Under the pieces are notes generated by a model that was given only the letters and a program-made list of their open reading frames with translations, was not told the DNA's origin and made no database searches. From Rhodospirillales bacterium (GTDB taxonomy: Bacteria > Pseudomonadota > Alphaproteobacteria > Rhodospirillales > Shumkoniaceae): DNA of 63,719 nt. The stretch's first letter is position 1; each line of letters starts with the position of its first letter. Positions 8,327 to 16,542 of this stretch are shown here, piece after piece. The stretch covers positions 1-63,719 of the forward strand of contig JACZKS010000057.1 in NCBI GenBank assembly GCA_014859895.1. The letters are read 5' to 3'. The position numbers and the translations under genes are program-made.

Positions 8327-8648
8327 GGTCCACCATCCTGCCTCCGCAATCCGCTGCAATGCTCATGGTCACTATAGAAAGTGCGATTTGACCCGCCATC
8401 CGAGAGCCGTCAAAGGGTCAACCTGAGGGTGGTTGTTGTCCCTGGTTTAGCAGCCTTCCTTCTCAGCATGGTAATAATCCGAGACTTGTCGATCCAGATA
8501 CTTCTAAGGAATGTCCGATTTTGGGAGCGTTTCCAGGCACCATACATGACGAGGATGGCGCAAAGCCCCCGCTCGCTGTAGTGATGGTCTTGACCCCAGA
8601 CGGAACCCGGCCTGGCCCATCCCGGGCCGCCGGCCATCCTTTCGGGGA
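8327..8648. other. Non-coding stretch at the right edge of the insert, with a direct repeat copy
   Basis: I see no gene here. The left part (8327-8600) is lower in GC than the Tad genes and should contain the promoter of the HEPN operon, though no clear -35/-10 pair stands out. At 8624-8647 lies the 24-base direct repeat shared exactly with 4948-4971. GC content rises sharply at about 8590-8620, which marks the likely junction between insert and host-like DNA. Confidence 0.6.
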
Positions 8649-9446
8649 CTACCGGCGAATGGGGGCGTACGGCGGAAGGAGGGTGTCGGCGGTGAGCGCC
8701 GATCCGCGCGGGCCGGGGTAGGAGACGCCGCCGATCACGCCGGCCTCCTCTAGCGCCACGGCGGCCTCGATGGCCAGGGCGAGCAGCGACATCTCCATGA
8801 AAGGGGGGACGATCTCGGGCCGGGCGAGAGCCAGCAGCTCGGGCACCGCGACCGCCGCCGGGCCGGCGGCGCCGCCTTCCTCCATGATCCGGCGGCCGAG
8901 CCTGAGGGCGATCCGGCCGACCCGGTCGTTGCCGGCGGCGAGCCAGGCATGGCCCAAGCGGCAGAGCAGCGTGCGGTCCTCCGCGGTCAGGCACCAGTAC
9001 GCCCATTGCCCGGCGCGGACCAGCCAGCCATCGGGGGGGCGGTTGCCGGATGCCGGGGCGGCGGTGAGGCCGACCGTCGCCATGTCGAAGAGCGGCGCGG
9101 CCGGGAAGCGCGCCAGCGGATTGTCATCCCCATCGGGTTCGCCGCCAAGAAGATCGCCGAGGCGGAGGGTCCGGAGACCGGCCATGAGAAGGCCGGAGGC
9201 TGTATCCGGTTGGCCATCCGCGCTCGGCGAGTCGAGGAGCAAATCGGTGGGGGATACGAGAATGGACCCGGTGAGGGGCGGGGTCGAAGGGGCGGCCAGG
9301 GCCATCAGCCTGAACAGGGCGAAGACCGCGCGGCGTTCCGGATGCGGCCGTCGCGCCACCCCGGCGGCGATGGCCAGGGCGGCAGCCCGCGAATGCGGCC
9401 GCGCCGGCTCCTGCGGGTCGGTGATGGCGAGATGCCCGGTGTTCAT
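8649..9446 (-). CDS. Paralogue of the 3441-4763 protein, lacking the HTH
   Basis: Encodes 265 residues from the ATG at 9446. Its central part, GWLVRAGQWAYWCL followed by a helical RVGRIALRLGRRIMEE region, aligns with WLIRLGQWAQWWL and the following helices of the HTH protein at 3441-4763. It has no recognisable HTH and ends with LLPPYAPIRR. Function is unknown; the shared domain may be a protein-protein or replication-like module. The stop codon is followed on the minus strand by the 24-base direct repeat also present at 4948-4971, and a displaced second version of its 3' end exists at 4974-5075. This suggests the insert entered, or recombined at, this gene's 3' end. The start is not well supported by a ribosome-binding site. 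Confidence 0.5.
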   Translation of the reverse strand: MNTGHLAITDPQEPARPHSRAAALAIAAGVARRPHPERRAVFALFRLMALAAPSTPPLTGSILVSPTDLLLDSPSADGQPDTASGLLMAGLRTLRLGDLLGGEPDGDDNPLARFPAAPLFDMATVGLTAAPASGNRPPDGWLVRAGQWAYWCLTAEDRTLLCRLGHAWLAAGNDRVGRIALRLGRRIMEEGGAAGPAAVAVPELLALARPEIVPPFMEMSLLALAIEAAVALEEAGVIGGVSYPGPRGSALTADTLLPPYAPIRR

Positions 9447-9999
9447 GGGCGTGCGTCCCCTGGTCTTTCCCTGCGGTGTCCTCACCGGCTGGGTATCGTC
9501 ATACACCCACCGCGTCCGGCGCCGTGCCGGATGGCGGGCGTCCAATTGTCCATGGATGGGGGCGATGCCCGGGCGGCGGCGGGCCGCTGCCGGCCTGGGC
9601 CGCGCGATGCCCGCGGCGAAATATGGTGACGCGTTGCGGAGGTCTTCCTGACGGGTCGGCGAGGAAAGCGGCCCGGCGGGCGGCCGCCGCCGGCCTCGCC
9701 ATGCGGCGCTTAAGTCGTTGATCGCAAAGGTCCGGCGGCCGGTTTTCCGGCTTCCGGCATCGCTGAAGAGGCAGCGGAACCCGGCCTAATCGCCAGCATG
9801 CCCTGCGCAACGCGGCAGAATATTTTTTTTGCCCGCCGGAAACCCCAGGAAATCCGCGGCTTTCAGGCCGTTGAGCGTTTTCCCATCCCCGGACGCCGAG
9901 ACCGGCCGCCGCTGGCCGGGCGGCGATTTGGCGTTGGCTATCCTTCTGCATGTTCGCGAATGGGCGAACGCAAAGGGAAATCGGGGAAAGGAGAGTTCA
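9447..9999. other. Intergenic region upstream of the Tad operon
   Basis: No credible gene lies here. The stretch separates the minus-strand accessory block from the plus-strand pilus operon and so should carry the flp promoter. A short GCCGG/CCGGC hairpin occurs at 9738-9751. AAAGGAG just before 10000 is the flp ribosome-binding site. Confidence 0.5.
9934..9950 (+). promoter_or_regulatory. Possible sigma-54 (-24/-12) promoter for flp
   Basis: The sequence TTGGCTATCCTTCTGCA has the GG-N10-GC spacing diagnostic of sigma-54 promoters, with GG at 9936-9937 and GC at 9948-9949. It lies about 50 bases upstream of the flp start. The -12 element TCTGC is one base off TTTGC. This is a by-eye match and could be chance. 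Confidence 0.3.
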
Positions 10000-10182
10000 A
10001 TGACCCGCATCCACACTCTGCTCTGCGCTTTCATGCGCGACGAAAAAGGGGCCGCGATGATCGAATACGCGGTCCTCATCGGCCTCATCACCGTTGCCGC
10101 TGTGACCCTCATCTCGGGCGTCGGCGGCTGGGTTTCCGACTCCTGGCAAAATCTCTCGGATGCCCTGCTTCCGGAAAGCTGA
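10000..10182 (+). CDS. flp: Flp-family type IVb major pilin
   Basis: A 60-residue prepilin. The leader ends DEKG and the mature protein would begin AAMIEYAVLIGLI, giving the essential Glu at position +5 and the adjacent Tyr typical of Flp pilins. Cleavage would be by the prepilin peptidase at 19420-19935. A single long hydrophobic helix follows, then a short polar tail (SDSWQNLSDAL). AAAGGAG precedes the ATG at good spacing. It heads the Tad operon with an 81-base gap to cpaB. A short leader-preserving gene in first position is normal, since the major pilin must be made in large excess. Confidence 0.95.
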   Translation: MTRIHTLLCAFMRDEKGAAMIEYAVLIGLITVAAVTLISGVGGWVSDSWQNLSDALLPES

Positions 10183-10263
10183 GACTTAACCTTCCGTTGT
10201 TGCGGCGCGGGCGTTGGCCCGCGCCGCACAGCGGCACCCCACCACGATGCCCGGGAGGCGGCG

Positions 10264-11217
10264 ATGCGAAAAGGTGCACTGTTCACGTTGGTCCTGGCGA
10301 TCGGCCTGGCCGGCCTGTCGGCTTTCATGGCCCGGGGCTGGATTTTGAATCAGGCCGCGCCTGCCACCCCGCAGGAGCAGGTCGCGGTGGCGGCGACGAC
10401 GGTCGTCGTCGCCAGCAAGGCGCTGCGCTTCGGCGATCCGGTGACCGCCGCCGCGCTGGATGCCGTCGCCTGGCCGGCGGGCGCCGTGCCGCCCGGTTCG
10501 TTCCGCACCGTCGAGGACGTGTTCAAGGACGGCGCCGACCGCGTCGCCCTGAGGCCGATCGAAGCCTACGAGCCGGTGCTGGCCGCCAAGATCTCGGGCT
10601 CGGGAGAGAAGGCGACGCTGTCGCGCCTGATCGAGGGCTCGCTTCGCGCCGTCACCATCCGCGTCAACGACGTGGTGGGGGTGGCGGGCTTCGTGTTGCC
10701 GGGCGACCGGGTCGACGTCGTGGTGACCAGGCGGCCCGAGAACGCCGAGCCGGTCGCCGACATCGTCATGCAGAACATCAAGGTGCTGGGCATCGACCAG
10801 GACATCGACGAGGCGAAGAACAAGCCGACGGTGGCCAAGGCGGTGACCGTCGAGGTCACGCCCGAGCAGGCCCAGAAGCTGGCGTTGGCCCAGCAGGTCG
10901 GGCAGCTCACGCTGGCGCTGCGCAACGAAGGCAACTCCGCCGAGGCCAAGGCGCCGACGGTCGAGGTTTCCGACCTGACGATGGCCGCCCGCCGGGCCGG
11001 CCCCGTGGTTGCCGGCTCCGCCCCGCGCGGTGCTGATCTGCCGGCGGTGACCGTGGTGCGCGGCCTGGAGGCGACGCGCGAGGAGGTGGCCGTCGAGCCG
11101 CGGTCGCCGCGCGCTTTTTCGGCGGCGCCGGCCAAGCCGCTGCCGCTGACGCCCCGGGCGCCGACGGTCGGCGACGGGACGCCGCTGGCGGAACTGAAGC
11201 CGACGGCCGCGAAGTGA
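10264..11217 (+). CDS. cpaB: Flp pilus assembly protein CpaB/RcpC
   Basis: A 317-residue protein with an N-terminal signal-anchor (about residues 5-28) followed by a SAF-like domain (VVASKALRFGDPVT) and the RcpC/CpaB core, including VGVAGFVLPGDRVDVVVT around 140-160. CpaB is a periplasmic component that works with the secretin. GGAGG sits six bases before the ATG. The C-terminal ~80 residues are proline/alanine-rich and likely disordered. The stop is followed within 20 bases by the secretin start. Confidence 0.92.
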   Translation: MRKGALFTLVLAIGLAGLSAFMARGWILNQAAPATPQEQVAVAATTVVVASKALRFGDPVTAAALDAVAWPAGAVPPGSFRTVEDVFKDGADRVALRPIEAYEPVLAAKISGSGEKATLSRLIEGSLRAVTIRVNDVVGVAGFVLPGDRVDVVVTRRPENAEPVADIVMQNIKVLGIDQDIDEAKNKPTVAKAVTVEVTPEQAQKLALAQQVGQLTLALRNEGNSAEAKAPTVEVSDLTMAARRAGPVVAGSAPRGADLPAVTVVRGLEATREEVAVEPRSPRAFSAAPAKPLPLTPRAPTVGDGTPLAELKPTAAK

Positions 11218-11237
11218 TTGAGCAGGGGAGACCGATC

Positions 11238-12668
11238 ATGCTCGCCGACACCAAGAACCGAATCCTGGCAGCCGGGGCGATCCTGGCCCTGCTGTCGGCC
11301 CTGCGGCCCGGCGCCGTCCACGGCCAGCAGCCCCTCGACATCACGACGCGCGACGCGGCCGGCGCGCGCTATGCCGGCGAACTGACGGTGCCGCTGAACA
11401 AGTCGCAGATCGTGCGGGTCGATACCGCGTTCGGGAACCTTTTCGTCGGCAATCCCGAGATCGCCGACGTCCGGCCGCTGACGGATCGCACCATCTACGT
11501 GCTGGGCAAGATGATCGGCTCGACCAGCCTGTCGATCCATTCCGGCGCCGGCAACCGGCCGCTGGCGGTGGTCGACCTCAACGTCACCTACGACGTCGAG
11601 GAGGCGAAACGGCGGCTGTTCGAACTAACCGGCGGCGAGCCGATCGAGGTGCGCGCGGTGCGCGATTCCCTCGTCCTCTCGGGGCAGGTTTCGAGCGCCG
11701 GCGCCCTTGCCCGCGCGATGTCGGTGGCCGAACGGCTGGCGCCCGGCAAGGTGACCAACCTGATGACGGTGGCCGGCAGCCAGCAGGTCATGCTGGCGGT
11801 GCGCTTCGCCGAGATGAAGCGGACGGCGGCCAAGGACCTCGGCATCAACTTCAACCTCCAGGGGACGCCGGGCGCGGCGACGATCTCGATGCTGTCGGGC
11901 CGGGGCTTCAATCCGGAAGCCTTCGCCATCGCCGGGGCCAACATGATGACCAGCGCCTTCGCCTTCGATCTGTTCATCGACGCGCTGGAGGAGAAGGGGG
12001 TGGTGAAGACGCTGGCGGAACCGAACCTGATCGCGCTTTCCGGCGATACCGCGACCTTCCTGGCGGGCGGCGAGTTTCCCATCCCGGTGGCCCAGAGCCA
12101 GGCTTCCGGCGCCACCATCGTGACCATCGAGTTCAAGGAGTTCGGCGTCAGCCTGGCCTTCACGCCGACGGTCATCGGCAGCGACCTGATCAGCCTAGTG
12201 GTGGCCCCCGAGGTCAGCGCCATCGACCCCAGCGCCAGCATCGAGCTCAACGACCTGCGCATCCCCGGCCTGACGACGCGCCGGGTGAAAACGACCGTGG
12301 AACTGCGCGACGGCCAGAGCTTCGCCATCGCCGGCCTGATCCAGAGCAACTACGCCAACCAGATCGACCAGTTCCCGTTCCTGGGAGACGTGCCGGTGAT
12401 GGGCCCGCTGTTCCGCAGCGCCGACTTCCGGCGGGAGGAAACAGAACTGGTCATCATCGTCACGCCCTACCTGGTGAAGTCGGCCGGCCCGGGCGACCTG
12501 GCGCTGCCCACCGACCGCTTCGTGCCGCCGTCCGACCTCGACTTCTTCTATCGCGGCCGGCTGCAGGGCTCGCTGGCGCCCGCCGACGCGGCGGGCCAGG
12601 GCGGCGCCCAGCTGGGCTCGCGCTCGGCCGGCGGTCTCGACGGCGCCTACGGCCACGTCATTCAGTAA
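11238..12668 (+). CDS. cpaC: Type II/III-family secretin CpaC/RcpA of the Tad pilus
   Basis: A 476-residue outer-membrane secretin. It has a signal peptide ending near AVHGQ, an N-terminal pilus-secretin domain (LNKSQIVRVDTAFGNLFVGNPEIADV), a BON-like segment, then the secretin domain with VKTLAEPNLIALSGDTATFLAGGEFPIP and GLTTRRVKTTVELRDGQSFAIAGLI, ending in the conserved VPVMGPLFRS region. It forms the ring through which the Flp pilus leaves the cell. The ATG at 11238 is preferred over a GTG overlapping the cpaB stop (11214) because AGGGGAG lies at proper spacing before it. Confidence 0.94.
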   Translation: MLADTKNRILAAGAILALLSALRPGAVHGQQPLDITTRDAAGARYAGELTVPLNKSQIVRVDTAFGNLFVGNPEIADVRPLTDRTIYVLGKMIGSTSLSIHSGAGNRPLAVVDLNVTYDVEEAKRRLFELTGGEPIEVRAVRDSLVLSGQVSSAGALARAMSVAERLAPGKVTNLMTVAGSQQVMLAVRFAEMKRTAAKDLGINFNLQGTPGAATISMLSGRGFNPEAFAIAGANMMTSAFAFDLFIDALEEKGVVKTLAEPNLIALSGDTATFLAGGEFPIPVAQSQASGATIVTIEFKEFGVSLAFTPTVIGSDLISLVVAPEVSAIDPSASIELNDLRIPGLTTRRVKTTVELRDGQSFAIAGLIQSNYANQIDQFPFLGDVPVMGPLFRSADFRREETELVIIVTPYLVKSAGPGDLALPTDRFVPPSDLDFFYRGRLQGSLAPADAAGQGGAQLGSRSAGGLDGAYGHVIQ

Positions 12669-12680
12669 GAGGAGGCAGAG

Positions 12681-12953
12681 ATGAGAAGGATCGTTGCGGC
12701 ATCGGGACTGACGGGGCTGCTGGCGATGGCGGCGTGCGCCCCCGCCGAGCCCCCGCTGCCGGATTTCGGCAACGCCGTGCGCCACAACATGGCCGTCCAC
12801 ATCCTCAACCCCGACTACGAGGCTCCGGCGGCCCCGACGCCGATGGACGGCGCCCGGGCCGGGGTCGCCATCGGGCGCTACCGCGCGGGGGCGGCGACGG
12901 GCACCGACGCGCTGGTCAAGGACGTGCTGTCGACGTCGAAAACGGGCAAATAG
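12681..12953 (+). CDS. Short CpaD-like pilus lipoprotein
   Basis: A 90-residue protein with a lipoprotein signal (LAMAAC, lipidated Cys about residue 19) and the motif FGNAVRHNMAVHILNP, which matches the conserved GxAVxxNxxxQxxNP stretch of CpaD proteins. CpaD proteins are normally about 200 residues; here only the last part of the family is present, so it is a minimal CpaD analogue sitting in the usual slot between cpaC and cpaE. It would act in the periplasm or outer membrane as a secretin partner. Ribosome-binding site GAGG precedes the ATG. Confidence 0.75.
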   Translation: MRRIVAASGLTGLLAMAACAPAEPPLPDFGNAVRHNMAVHILNPDYEAPAAPTPMDGARAGVAIGRYRAGAATGTDALVKDVLSTSKTGK

Positions 12954-12965
12954 GGAGGCCGGGCG

Positions 12966-14177
12966 ATGAAGAAGGACTACAGGATTCTGGCCATTTCGCG
13001 CTCCTCGGAATCCGAGAGCGAGATCAAGGCGGCGGCAGCCGATCTGGACGGAGGCAGCGTCGATTACCGCGTCGACCGGCTGGCCGAAGTCGCGCCCACC
13101 ATCGTCAATTCGCATGTCCCCGACGTGCTTTTGATCGAGCTTGGGCTCCAGGACCCCGACGAGGTCCGGCACCTTTCGCGGCTGATCCGCGAAAACGCCG
13201 GACGCATGGCCGTGCTTGCCACCGGCAGCGACGTCTCGCTGGAGGACGCGCGCCTGATGATGCGCCTGGGCGTCAGCGACTTCATCCCCCGGCCGGTCAC
13301 GCCCGGGGACCTGACGGCCGCCGTCGAGACGGCCGTCGAAAGGCTCCACCCCTCGGCCCCGCGCGAGGCGCAGGGGGGATCGGTCGTCACCTTCCTTCGG
13401 GCATCGGGCGGGGTCGGCGCCACCACGCTGGCCATCGAGACGGCGGCCCGCTTCCTGGTCCAGCGCAAGCGCGAGAAGCCCCGCGTGTGCATCCTCGACT
13501 TCGACCTCCAGTTCGGCAACGCGGCCCTGTCGCTGGATCTGACGGCGACGACGGGCATCGACCACGTGCTGGAGGCCGAGGGGCGCGTCGACGACGACTT
13601 CCTGCTGGGCTCGATGGCCCGCCATGCCTCGGGGATCGAGGTCCTGGCGGCGCCCGGCCAGATCCTTCCGCTCGACGCGATGACGCCGGAAATGACCGGC
13701 CGGATCGTCCAGTTCGCCCGCGCCCATTACGACTTCGCCATTATCGACATGCCGTACGCCTGGACCGGCTGGACGCTCGACGTGGTGGCGCGCTCCGACA
13801 TGGTGGTCGTGGTGACCGAACTCGACGTCACCTCCATCGCCCGCACCCGGCGCCAGCTCGACCTGCTGGACGCCAGTCATATCGAGGGCGTGCCCGTCGT
13901 CGTCATGCTCAACCGTCACCGCGCCCGCTGGTCGATGCGGGGCCGCCGCAAGGAGGCGGAGAAGGCCCTGGGGCGGCCGTTCGATTTCGTCATCGGCTGG
14001 GACGGCGCCACCGCGGCGGCGGCCCGCGACCGCGGCGTGCTGGTCAGCCACCTGCATCGCCGGAGCCCGATCGTCAAGGGCCTGACCCGGTTTGTGCAGG
14101 AAAGCGCCGCCACGCTCCACCGCGAAGGCCGTCCGGCCGCGCGGCGCTCCCTCCTCGACGGCGTGATCGGGGGATAG
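12966..14177 (+). CDS. cpaE: CpaE/TadZ pilus localisation ATPase
   Basis: A 403-residue protein combining an N-terminal receiver-like domain (about 1-125, atypical) and a ParA/MinD-type ATPase. The deviant Walker A is GGVGATTLA near residue 150 and a Walker B-like strand is FAIIDMPYAW near 260. TadZ/CpaE proteins place the Tad machine at the cell pole and recruit the ATPase. The Walker A ends ATT where canonical ParA has KTT, as in many CpaE proteins. Nine bases separate the upstream TAG from the ATG, with GGGAGG before the start. Confidence 0.92.
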   Translation: MKKDYRILAISRSSESESEIKAAAADLDGGSVDYRVDRLAEVAPTIVNSHVPDVLLIELGLQDPDEVRHLSRLIRENAGRMAVLATGSDVSLEDARLMMRLGVSDFIPRPVTPGDLTAAVETAVERLHPSAPREAQGGSVVTFLRASGGVGATTLAIETAARFLVQRKREKPRVCILDFDLQFGNAALSLDLTATTGIDHVLEAEGRVDDDFLLGSMARHASGIEVLAAPGQILPLDAMTPEMTGRIVQFARAHYDFAIIDMPYAWTGWTLDVVARSDMVVVVTELDVTSIARTRRQLDLLDASHIEGVPVVVMLNRHRARWSMRGRRKEAEKALGRPFDFVIGWDGATAAAARDRGVLVSHLHRRSPIVKGLTRFVQESAATLHREGRPAARRSLLDGVIGG

Positions 14178-14182
14178 GGGCG

Positions 14183-15553
14183 ATGTTCGAGCGCCTTCCC
14201 CCGCCGGCCTCGACGCCGCCCGCGGCCCGCTTCCTGGTCGCCGCCACGGCGCCCGGCCCGGCCGCGACGCCGGCATCGGCCTACGAAAGCTCGACGGCCT
14301 ATGTCGAGCTCAAGGTGCGCATGCACCGCAAGCTGATCGGCATGATCAACCTGGCGGCCATCGAGCAGCTCGAACCGGCCGACTTCCGGGCCCAGTTTTC
14401 CGACATCGTCAACGAGGTGCTGGCCGGCGAGCAGATCCCGCTCAACGGCGCCGAGCGGGCCCGGCTGGCCACCGACATCCTGGACGAGTTCCTGGGCCTG
14501 GGTCCGATCGAGCCGCTGCTCAAGGACATCACCGTCACCGACATCCTGGTCAACACCTACCGGCACGTCTACGTCGAGCGGCGCGGGCGCCTGGAGCCGA
14601 CCGAGGTCCGCTTCAAGGACAACGGCCACCTGCTGCGCATCATCGACAAGATCGTGTCCCGCGTCGGGCGGCGCATCGACGAATCGTGCCCGATGGTGGA
14701 CGCCCGCCTGGCCGACGGTTCGCGCATCAACGCGGTGGTGGCGCCGATCGCGGTGGACGGCCCGGTGCTGTCCATCCGCAAGTTCTCGGAAAAGCCGTAC
14801 TCGCTGGAACACCTGGCCAATTTCGGTTCGCTGACGACCGAGATGGCCAGCGTGCTGGCGGCCCTGGTCAAGTGCCGGTTCAACATCCTGATTTCGGGCG
14901 GCACCGGCAGCGGCAAGACCACCCTTCTCAACGCCATGTCGCGCTACATCGGCGAGCAGGAGCGGATCGTCACCATCGAGGACGCCGCCGAGCTGCGCTT
15001 GCAGCAGAGCCACGTCGTGCGCCTGGAAACCCGCCCCTCCAACGTCGAGGGACAGGGCGAGATCGTGCAGCGCGACCTGGTGAAGAACGCGCTGCGCATG
15101 CGCCCCGACCGCATCATCGTCGGCGAGGCCCGCGGCGCCGAGGCGTTCGACATGCTCCAGGCGATGAACACCGGCCACGACGGCTCGATGACGACGATCC
15201 ACGCCAACACCTGCCGCGACGCCCTGGGACGGGTCGAGCAGATGATCAGCATCGCCGGACTCGACCTGCCGATCCGCTCGATCCGCGCGCAGATCGCCTC
15301 GGCGCTCGACGTCGTCGTCCAGCTCAGCCGCTTTTCCGACGGCGTGCGCCGGGTGGTCAGCATCCAGGAGATTACCGGCATGGAGGGCGACGTCATCGCC
15401 ATGCAGGAGATCTTCGAGTTCCGCCAGCGCTCGGTCGACGCCGACGGCCGCATCCTGGGCGCCTTCGGAGCCACCGGGGTGCGCCCGATGTTCATCGAGC
15501 GCCTGGCGGTGCAGGGCGTCCACCTTTCCCTGTCGCCGCCGGCCGCCGGTTAG
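14183..15553 (+). CDS. cpaF: Tad pilus secretion ATPase CpaF/TadA
   Basis: A 456-residue GSPII-E family ATPase. The N-terminal region contains the LGPIEPLLKD and VTDILVNTY motifs; then the catalytic domain has Walker A GGTGSGKTT, an Asp box ERIVTIEDAAELRL, Walker B-like MRPDRIIVGEARG, and a His box TGHDGSMTTIHANT. It powers pilus extension (and probably retraction) at the cytoplasmic face with TadB/TadC. The ATG follows the cpaE stop by five bases with GGGG upstream. The length and all motifs are intact. Confidence 0.95.
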   Translation: MFERLPPPASTPPAARFLVAATAPGPAATPASAYESSTAYVELKVRMHRKLIGMINLAAIEQLEPADFRAQFSDIVNEVLAGEQIPLNGAERARLATDILDEFLGLGPIEPLLKDITVTDILVNTYRHVYVERRGRLEPTEVRFKDNGHLLRIIDKIVSRVGRRIDESCPMVDARLADGSRINAVVAPIAVDGPVLSIRKFSEKPYSLEHLANFGSLTTEMASVLAALVKCRFNILISGGTGSGKTTLLNAMSRYIGEQERIVTIEDAAELRLQQSHVVRLETRPSNVEGQGEIVQRDLVKNALRMRPDRIIVGEARGAEAFDMLQAMNTGHDGSMTTIHANTCRDALGRVEQMISIAGLDLPIRSIRAQIASALDVVVQLSRFSDGVRRVVSIQEITGMEGDVIAMQEIFEFRQRSVDADGRILGAFGATGVRPMFIERLAVQGVHLSLSPPAAG

Positions 15554-15563
15554 GGAGGGCACG

Positions 15564-16529
15564 ATGGAGATCATCCTCGACAACCTGCCGTGGTTCATCC
15601 TTTTCGTCGGCATCCTGCTGTTCGTCGAATCGGCCTATTACCTGATCCGCGACTGGCGCGACGGCGCCAACGGCACGGTCACCCGCCGCATGCGCGACCT
15701 GCGCTCCGGCCGCGACAAGGGGAAGTCCCTGCGCCGGCTGCTCCGCTCGCCCCGCGACGCCGTTTCGGTGGCGATCGCCCGGGCGGTGCCGGCGCTCGAC
15801 CGCCTGGTCGCCCAATCGGGGATGCCGGTCACCGTGGCCCACGTGGCGGTGCTGATGATCGCCTCAAGCATCACCGCGACGGCGCTTTTCCACGGCCTTT
15901 CGATGCCGACGTCCGCGGCCCTCGGCTCCGGCCTGCTGGCCGGGCTGGGCGGGCCGCTCGCCGTCATGGCGCTGAAACGGCGGCGCCGCCGGCGGCGCTT
16001 CCAGGAAAAGCTTCCCGAGGCGCTCAACCTCATCATCCGCAGTCTCAAGGCCGGCCATCCGGTGTCGGTGACCATCGGCACCGTGGCCCAGGAGATGGGC
16101 GATCCGATCGGCACCGAATTCGGTCTCGCGGTGGACGAGATGACCTATGGCCTGCCGCTCTACGAGGCGCTGGACAACATGACGCGCCGCGTCGGCGTCG
16201 ACGACCTCAAGTTCGTCGCCGTGGCCATCCAGATCCAGCATCAGGTCGGCGGCAACCTGGCGGGCGTGCTCGCCAACATCGAGGCCGTCGTGCGCGACCG
16301 CTTCCACATGATGGCCAAGGTCCGCGCGGTCTCGGCCGAGGGGCGGATGTCGGGCTGGGTGATCGGGGCGCTGCCGCTTTTCGTGTGGGCCGCCCTGATG
16401 GTCCTGCGCCCCGACTATTACGGCGCGGTGGAGGACGATCCGCTGTTCAAGACGCTGATGATCGCCGCCGTGTCGCTGCTCGTCATCGGACAGGCCGTCA
16501 TCTGGCGGCTGGTCAACTTCAGGATCTGA
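15564..16529 (+). CDS. tadB: Tad inner-membrane platform protein TadB
   Basis: A 321-residue type II secretion F-domain membrane protein. It has an N-terminal membrane segment, two further hydrophobic stretches around 90-135, a cytoplasmic T2SF domain (LPEALNLIIRSLKAGHPV; YGLPLYEALDNMTRRV; VAIQIQHQVGGNLAGVL), and C-terminal membrane helices. TadB and TadC form the platform that couples the ATPase to pilin extraction. GGGAGGG lies just before the ATG. Confidence 0.93.
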   Translation: MEIILDNLPWFILFVGILLFVESAYYLIRDWRDGANGTVTRRMRDLRSGRDKGKSLRRLLRSPRDAVSVAIARAVPALDRLVAQSGMPVTVAHVAVLMIASSITATALFHGLSMPTSAALGSGLLAGLGGPLAVMALKRRRRRRRFQEKLPEALNLIIRSLKAGHPVSVTIGTVAQEMGDPIGTEFGLAVDEMTYGLPLYEALDNMTRRVGVDDLKFVAVAIQIQHQVGGNLAGVLANIEAVVRDRFHMMAKVRAVSAEGRMSGWVIGALPLFVWAALMVLRPDYYGAVEDDPLFKTLMIAAVSLLVIGQAVIWRLVNFRI

Positions 16530-16542
16530 GGGGGAAGGCGCG

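Noticed and set aside
8410-9006. A 198-codon minus-strand frame at the right insert edge
   Set aside because: It overlaps the paralogue gene in another frame and continues into AT-rich non-coding DNA; no motif.
12195-14276. A long minus-strand open frame opposite cpaC-cpaE
   Set aside because: Shadow of three recognisable pilus genes; its product is low-complexity with no domain or start signal.
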